Under the pieces are notes generated by a model. That model did no database searches. It worked only from the letters and a program-made list of their open reading frames with translations, and had not been told where the DNA came from. From Chromera velia (taxonomy: Eukaryota > Sar > Chromeraceae): a stretch of 12,500 nt of DNA. This document shows, piece after piece, positions 7,425 through 12,500 of the stretch (within the stretch, counting starts at the first letter, position 1; each line of letters starts with the position of its first letter). The position numbers and the translations under genes are program-made. The stretch covers positions 1 through 12,500 of the forward strand of contig JAHBMJ010003050.1 of the NCBI GenBank assembly GCA_018398765.1, in the 5' to 3' direction.

Positions 7425-7683
7425 AGTGCCAGGCCACGCAGCCTCGATCTTTGCTGACTGACAACAGACTCCACTCGTTTGCGTCGCCTTCACTCATGCA
7501 TGCATGCAGTCTGTCTGTCTGACGGGCCAACTGCACCCTCTCTCCTCCTTCCCTCCTTATCCCCCTGTCTGTCTGCCAACCCCAGTTAATTAATCGACAG
7601 ATAGAGGGATTCTTCCTTCCTTTCTTCCTGCCCTCCTTGCATGCTCGTAAGCATGCCTTTTCTTGCCTCTTCTGCCTTCTCAG

Positions 7684-7921
7684 ATCGGTGGAAGAAAGAA
7701 ATAAAACAGGAAAGGAACGAAGGGGGGAAAGACGGAAGGAAGGAAGGAAGCAAGGGGGAAAGAGATAAAAGGGATGGAGAGAGGGAGAGATAGAGATGTA
7801 TAGATTGGTAGGACGATAGATAGATAGATAGAGAAGGAAGGAAGGAAGGAAGGAAGGAAGGAAGGACAGAAAGAAAGAAGGGAAGAAAGGAAGAAAGAAA
7901 GAAGGAAAGAAAGAAAAAATA
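7684..7921. repeat. Purine-rich GGAA/GATA/GAAA tract
   Basis: A long nearly all-purine plus strand is interrupted by short GATA and GTA steps. It contains GGAA blocks (7735-7755 and 7837-7865), a GATA run (about 7815-7832) and GAAA/GGAA mixtures to 7921. It is the inverted counterpart of the TTCC array at 7384-7424. Confidence 0.9.
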
Positions 7922-8394
7922 AAGACCCACCCACCCACTCAGTGGCCTTTCGCCCACCCACCCACACACACACACACACAAGTATTGCAACACAAACAAA
8001 ATACAAGCAGGCGACATTGACCTGCTGAAAAGCCCGCACCACTCAGCAAGTGAATTAGTTGGTTCTTGCCCCTCGCTTCTACTTCTTCTTCTTCTTCGCG
8101 CCCCAGAGAGAGAAGGAAAAGAAAAAAAACGCGCACGAGACCGACAGCAGAATCTACATCCATCCCCAACCGGCAGACAGACAGGCGTGTCGTTGCGTCG
8201 CCTCCTTCCATTAGGATCGACAGAAAAAAGTTCGAGGCAAGTACAATTGGACAGCCAGAGAGCCAACCAGACAAAAAAACAACACATAGAGGAAATAATA
8301 GAGGGAGGGCAATGCTCTCCGTCCTCTCTGGCGTCTCTTCTCTTCCCCCTCTTTCCCCCTCCCGCCCGAGAAATCCCGTCCCCCCCTCCCGCTG

Positions 8395-8461
8395 TCTGTC
8401 TTTCTGTCTGTCTGTCTGTCTGTCCGCCCGTCTGTCTGTCTGTCTGTCTGTCTGTCCGCCC

Positions 8462-8492
<31 letters not shown>

Positions 8493-8497
8493 CGCCC

Positions 8498-8535
<38 letters not shown>

Positions 8536-8549
8536 CTGTCTGTCCGCCC

Positions 8550-8587
<38 letters not shown>

Positions 8588-8636
8588 GTCCGCCCGTCTG
8601 TCTGTCTGTCCGCCCGTCTGTCGTCTGTCTGTCTGC
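8395..8636. repeat. (TGTC)n array with TCCGCCCG variant blocks
   Basis: A tetranucleotide array of about 240 bp carries the 8-bp variant TCCGCCCG at 8423, 8455, 8491, 8543, 8589 and 8609. The first four are in 4-bp register (intervals 32, 36, 52). A CTCTG slip near 8584 then changes register by two bases (interval 46), and 20 follows. Open frames on both strands here are products of the repeat. Confidence 0.95.
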
Positions 8637-8639
8637 ATG

Positions 8640-9394
8640 CCTTCATTCATTTCTCTTCATTGCATTTTGTTTCCTTCTCCCCAAAAATCCCTCTCTCGTC
8701 CATTCCCTCCTTCCCACCCGCCCCCGATCCCTTCCGCCGCCGGAAGGCGATGTGCTTGAATTCGTCATCCCATAGTCGGTCCACCAGCCAGCCCACCTGC
8801 CTGTCTGAGTTCCTATGTCACTCTTCAAGTCAAGTCCCGTCAGCACGCACCCCCTCAGAGAAAGAGAGATAGATAGATAGACAGATAAAGAGAGAAAGCC
8901 CGACTGTTTCTTTTCAGTCAACAACTCTCTCTCTCTCTCCATAAAAAAGGGAAAGAAAGGGAGGGGGGCCGGGGACCTGCAGACCCTTCCTTTCATTGCA
9001 ATTGACGGCAAAGAAAGAGAGCTGGAGAAAACAGCGTGCCCCTCTCCCCTCCCCCGGTCCCAAAAAGCACGTCCGTCCGGACACTTCCTTCCTTCCTTCC
9101 GAGCTGTCCCAAACAACCAACCAACTGAAACTATCTGTCGCCCTGCCTGCAGCCAGTCAGCCAGCAAAGAGATAGACAGATCGACAGATGAAGCGGGGTG
9201 ATGAGAATTCTCTCTCGCAGTTCTTGCATACAGAGAAGGGGGGACAGAGAGAGGAGTAGAAAGAGGGGCGACAGCCGGGGGGGAAGAAGAAACAGAAAAA
9301 AAGTCTTCAGAGACGAATGAATCACGACAGTGGAAGAAAGAGAAAGGCTGAATGAACATGCGCGCACGCTGGATGGTCCTTCTCTCTCTCGCAC
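8640..9394. other. Intergenic, no supported gene
   Basis: Mixed sequence with short GATA (about 8868-8882), CTCT (about 8926-8940) and TTCC (about 9085-9100) tracts. Open frames here start and end in the neighbouring repeats and show no protein-like pattern. I see no RNA gene. Confidence 0.5.
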
Positions 9395-9411
9395 GCACGC
9401 ACGCACACACG

Positions 9412-9449
<38 letters not shown>

Positions 9450-9474
9450 TACACACACACATACCTACATACAT

Positions 9475-9505
<31 letters not shown>

Positions 9506-9509
9506 TACA

Positions 9510-9546
<37 letters not shown>
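9395..9546. repeat. CACG/CA/CATA/CA/GA compound microsatellite
   Basis: A CACG block is followed by CA runs, an ATAC/CATA block (about 9462-9492), CA again, and a GA run ending at 9546. Read on the minus strand it begins CT then GT, the same compound order as 6939-7014. Confidence 0.95.
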
Positions 9547-9605
9547 TCACACTGAACTATTTGCTTCGTCCCCCACACTTACGTTTCTTTATCGTTGTTC
9601 CTCTA

Positions 9606-10557
9606 TCAGGTGGCACGTGCATGGGGAAATGGAACTTGTTTGTCGAAGTGCGCGACGGAGACGCAGATCTTGCTCTTGCACTCTGCCAAGGGCTGTGTGG
9701 TCTGCTGAGCAATCCCATCATGTACGCCGTCCTCGGCAAAGCAGAAGGCCAGAACGCGCCTCACGTCAACAGAAAAAACCGGAGGCTGAGTCTCCCCCTC
9801 ATCGACGGTGGACGCTGTCGACGAAATGTCCCCCCCACCCCCTCCCCCCTCAGGCTGCTGTGCAGCTTGCTGCTGAGTCTGTTGCTGCTGCTGCTCCTGC
9901 TGTTGCTCCTGCTGCTGAGTTGGTTGTTGCTGTCGGTTGAGGGCGATCTTCATGATGGGCATCGGTGCGCCGTTGGTGAAGGTCTGCTCTCCGTGCCACA
10001 TGCAGCACTTGTGGGGCTTCGGGTCGAGAGGGTCCTCCCACCGGGACACACAGGATCCCACAGCGTCCAGAATGGCCCGGATGTCGTCCTGTGACATGGC
10101 CGCTGCCCTCGGGTGCAGCTTCGTCATCCATCTCTCCACCAAAATTCCTACCTGCAGGGGATGAAAGCAGGCAGGCAGGTAGACGAGAAAGAGAAAGAGA
10201 GGATGCAGAGATGCGTCCGACTTCCGATCTTCCCGAACAGTATACTCATTCACCCTTTCATTCAACAGACCGCTCGCTTGTTGGATCGAAGTCGGTGTTT
10301 CTCACTAGTCACGCATTTACGGCTCCTGATCGATCGGTGGACCAGAGACGGATTCCATGAGTGACACAGACAGAAAAGAACCAAGAGAAGCCACGTACCT
10401 GCTGACGAGTGCGGAACTCCAGCGGAGGGTCTGCAGGTGCCGGTCTCTGTCTGCCGCTGGAGACGAAGTCCCGCGTTCCCTCCGTGAAGGAGGAGCAGGC
10501 CCGTGACAACCCCGCACAGTCGGTGAAGTCGAAATAGCTGAAGAAAGAGGATGCCAT
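9606..10557 (-). CDS. Two-exon protein with degenerate His-Me finger (I-PpoI-type) zinc module
   Basis: Exon 1 (10557-10399) and exon 2 (10151-9606) give 234 residues ending in TGA. The ATG at 10557 has A at -3 and G at +4, and an in-frame TGA lies 15 bases upstream. Exon 1 (residues 1-53) is Ser/Phe-rich, then Pro-rich. Residues 54-93 look helical (MSQDDIRAILDAVGSCVSRW). Then come KCCMWHG (Cys102, Cys103), NGAPMPIMKI, a Gln-rich run (127-152), Gly6 (155-160), a Ser/Thr-rich linker, DVRRVLAF (182-189) and C-x4-C-x4-H (Cys211, Cys216, His221). In I-PpoI, zinc site 1 is Cys41, Cys100, Cys105 and His110: the same spacing at its end. I-PpoI's catalytic His98 corresponds to Ala209 here, and the second zinc site is absent because the protein stops 13 residues after His221. 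A zinc-stabilised DNA- or protein-binding role is inferred; nuclease activity is unlikely. The stop could be avoided by further splicing, but I see no strong donor. Confidence 0.74.
10152..10398 (-). other. Phase-0 GT-AG spliceosomal intron
   Basis: The 247-bp intron begins CAG/GTACGT (close to consensus) and ends in a pyrimidine-containing CCCCTGCAG. It splits the gene between codons (Gln53 and Val54). Reading straight through would add unrelated residues and then a stop. It contains a short GGCA run near the 3' end. Confidence 0.75.
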
Positions 10558-11044
10558 CTTCTCCTTTAGTCAAGCAGCGCGACGGGACACAAACACGCGA
10601 CCTAAAGGCTGTCTTTCAGGTAAAACAGGAAAAATAAGGAACGGCCCGTCAATGAACTCTGCCCAGTCTCTCCTGTTCGTTCGTCAATCGGAAGATCAAC
10701 GAACAGACAGAGCAAGCCAGGGGGGAAAACCCTCTATATTATATGCATGGAGGTGCGTAAGTCTGCTTCTGCTGAGTCTCCACAGACTGTTCGCCGCACC
10801 CAAAACCAAATTGGTCATGTAAAAAGACAGACGAGATTCACCTCTGGTCTCACGAGGGAGAGGGAGAAGGAATGATTCGTTCCGTCACAAGACAAGAGGA
10901 CTGTTCAAAGAAGAGGTCGATGTCGAAGTTGCAAGCAAGTAAGCTAGGGAAGAATCCCGGGAGATCTGTAGCAGCCTCCGACTTCACTCTCTTTTTCCAC
11001 GCAAATCGCCACTGAAGTCGCGGCCGCGAGTCCTAAAAAGCGCA

Positions 11045-11078
11045 CCCGCGGGCCCGCCCGCCCCGGCCCGCGCGCGCG
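11045..11078. other. 34-bp block of only G and C
   Basis: There is no A or T for 34 bases, ending in a CG alternation (CGCGCGCGCG). It is followed directly by ACATGCATGC. It is out of keeping with the surrounding sequence and could be a CpG-dense regulatory or Z-DNA-prone element. Confidence 0.7.
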
Positions 11079-11119
11079 ACATGCATGCACATATGCCCCG
11101 GCATGCATGACATTCTTCC

Positions 11120-11153
11120 ATACACGCGATAAGAAAGGATACACGCGATAAGA
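11120..11153 (+). repeat. Direct repeat ATACACGCGATAAGA x2
   Basis: The 15-bp word occurs at 11120-11134 and 11139-11153, a 19-bp period. It directly precedes the inverted repeat at 11157-11174. Confidence 0.85.
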
Positions 11154-11156
11154 GAA

Positions 11157-11174
11157 TATGGTGACCTCACCATA
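11157..11174. repeat. Perfect palindrome TATGGTGA-CC-TCACCATA
   Basis: Two 8-bp arms are separated by two bases. The size and symmetry suit a dimeric protein binding site; that is inference. No microsatellite explains it. Confidence 0.85.
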
Positions 11175-11262
11175 CTCAATCATGCATGCATTGTGACGAG
11201 ATATATATGATTTCTTCCTGTTGTTTCAACTTAGAACGGGGCCGGGTTCTACGGCTAGATGT

Positions 11263-11295
11263 ATCACAATCGCTGGGACGAGATCACAATCGCTG
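11263..11295 (+). repeat. Direct repeat ATCACAATCGCTG x2
   Basis: The 13-bp word occurs at 11263-11275 and 11283-11295, a 20-bp period. It is followed by a small hairpin TGTTG-TAG-CAACA. Confidence 0.85.
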
Positions 11296-11597
11296 TTGTA
11301 GCAACACATCCAACAACCGTTTGTCGGGAGGTCACTATAACAAGTGCAGAGAAAGTTTGAGTATCCCTGATTGAGGCAATTCAAGTTGTGCATGTGCGTC
11401 ATTTCAATTTTGCACACAGCTTCGCAACGCCTCTCAGCAGTCTACAAACACATTTGAGGCGATCTCTTCGAATACAGGTCTGTCAGTGATGCAACACTAG
11501 GCGGCAACATGCAAGGAAACACATAGCTAAGCAGACATGCATGCGTAGGCAGACAGCAAGCAGACAAACAGGCTTTCAGGCAAGAGGGCGAGCAGAC

Positions 11598-11640
11598 AAA
11601 CAAACAAACGAACAGGCAGGCAGGCAGGCAGGCAAACACG
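11598..11640. repeat. Short CAAA/GGCA microsatellite
   Basis: A few CAAA steps are followed by about five GGCA tetranucleotides. It is the left end of the long tetranucleotide-rich zone that runs to about 12290. Confidence 0.8.
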
Positions 11641-11697
11641 CATCCACCAATCCATGCATCTACCGATCCGTGTGCCCATCGTCCATCCGGCTGTCAA

Positions 11698-12282
11698 TCC
11701 ATTCATTCATTCACTCATTTATTTATTTATTCATTTGTTCACTCACTTATTCATTCACTCATTCATTCATTCATTCACTCATACATAGATTCATTCATTC
11801 ATTCACTTATTCATTCACTCACTGATTCATTCATTCATTCACTCATTCATTCATTCATTCGTTCATTCACTTATTCATTCATTGATTCATTCATTCATTC
11901 ATTCCTTCATTCATTCATTCATTCATTCATTCAGTCAGTCAGTCAGGCAGTCAGTCAGGCAGTCAGGCAGTCAGGCAGTCAGTCAGTCAGTCAGTCGGGC
12001 AGTCAGGCAGTCAGGCAGTCAGGCAGTCAGGCAGGCAGGCAGGCAGGCAGGCAGTCAGGCAGGCAGTCAGGCAGTCAGGCAGTCAGTCAGTCAGTCAGTC
12101 AGTCAGTCAGTCAGTCAGTCAGTCTCTCACTTATTCATTCATTTATTCATTCATTCATTCATTCATTCATTCATTCATTCAATCATTGATTCCCCATTCA
12201 CCCATTCATCCATTCATCCATTTATCCACCCATCCGTCCATTCGTTCGTTTATTCATCCATCCATCCACCCATGCATCCGTC
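11698..12282. repeat. Compound (ATTC)n - (AGTC/AGGC)n - (ATTC/ATCC)n array
   Basis: ATTC with ACTC/ATTT/ACTT variants runs to about 11932. A block of CAGT and CAGG units follows to about 12124, and ATTC then resumes and grades into CATC/ATCC to about 12282. Nearly every unit is a tetranucleotide, so register is largely kept through the word changes. Reading frames across it are repeat artefacts. Confidence 0.95.
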
Positions 12283-12393
12283 CATCACGATCCAGCGTGC
12301 GTCCACGCGTGGCCTGAATCTTCTGTCTGTTCTTCGCTTTATGGTCCTGTCATTTCCTCTTCTCTTCTCTTCTCTTTTCGGTTTGATCCGCAG

Positions 12394-12500
12394 AAATGGA
12401 GCGGCAGGAGACTACGTTATCACGAGCGCACAAGCTCGTGGAAGGCTTGGGGTCCTTAGAGCCGTCTGAGAGCCCCGAAGCTCTCACAGGAAGTCCGAAG
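12394..12500 (+). CDS. Candidate exon, partial at right edge
   Basis: A pyrimidine tract (about 12354-12379, CTCTT repeats) is followed by GATCCGCAG, a good 3' splice site, and the sequence after it is open to the window edge. From the ATG at 12396 (G at +4) it reads 35 residues beginning MERQETTLSR and ending LTGSPK, hydrophilic and not low-complexity. It is either the first coding exon behind a 5' UTR intron or an internal exon. An alternative frame from the left ends in a stop at 12467-12469 and is built from the repeats. Family unknown. Confidence 0.42.

Larger units (their letters stand above)
10558..11430. other. Unique non-coding region upstream of the zinc-module gene
   Basis: There is no protein-like open frame. 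An A/T-rich TATATTATATG lies at about 10735-10745, roughly 180 bp upstream of the ATG at 10557; it could be a TATA-like element, but position alone does not prove it. Small direct and inverted repeats occur between 11120 and 11295. The region is likely the promoter side of the minus-strand gene. Confidence 0.45.

Noticed and set aside
8395-8636. Possible CRISPR array
   Set aside because: There are no unique spacers of constant length; the intervals are themselves TGTC repeats, and the context is eukaryotic.
7586-8872. Long open frames on both strands (354 and 268 codons)
   Set aside because: Most of their length is translated TGTC repeat (DRQT or SVCL patterns) and purine tract; no start context or unique protein-like core.
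11541-12469. Plus-strand frames reading HSFIHSFI and SQAVRQ repeats
   Set aside because: Direct translation of ATTC and AGTC tetranucleotides; a period of 4 read in triplets gives a 4-residue pattern without coding meaning.

Overview
The window looks like nuclear DNA of a eukaryote, most likely a unicellular alga or another protist. A minus-strand gene has a GT-AG intron, another candidate exon sits behind a pyrimidine tract, and no bacterial-style operons or ribosome binding sites are seen. Simple repeats are extremely abundant. Single 'n' characters at 828 and 2766 look like assembly gaps. A chromerid-like alveolate is a guess from general character only.

Positions 1-4900 are G-rich on the plus strand, and the minus strand holds long, low-complexity, hydrophilic open frames. 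From right to left on the minus strand these are: a Pro/Ser-rich frame and a charged helical frame joined across one TAG (4861-3761); a Ser-rich then Gln/Asp/Arg/Thr-rich stretch (3760-3227); a G-run region around a gap; a frame with nine copies of an exactly 108-bp (36-residue) repeat and an acidic/basic tail (2537-1182); and an edge-truncated frame (1181-1). That last frame carries a cysteine cluster, a poly-Ser tract, a globular segment resembling a small beta-barrel (SH3/chromo-like) domain, and a 42-bp minisatellite. Whether these are one broken gene, several genes or a degenerate mobile element cannot be settled from the sequence.

Positions 4900-9600 show no gene I can support. The stretch is richer in A+T and carries a chain of microsatellites: GAAA, CT/GT, TTCC, GGAA/GATA, TGTC with regular TCCGCCCG variants, and CA/CATA/GA. 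A perfect 15-bp inverted repeat at 7333-7380 stands out from them.

Positions 9606-10557 (minus) hold the best-supported gene: two exons and 234 residues. It has a C-x4-C-x4-H motif like zinc site 1 of the I-PpoI-type His-Me finger homing endonucleases, but alanine sits where the catalytic histidine should be, and a Gln/Gly-rich stretch is inserted in the domain.

Positions 10558-11430 are unique non-coding sequence with small repeats and palindromes. Positions 11590-12290 are a compound ATTC/AGTC tetranucleotide array. At 12394 a candidate plus-strand exon begins and leaves the window.
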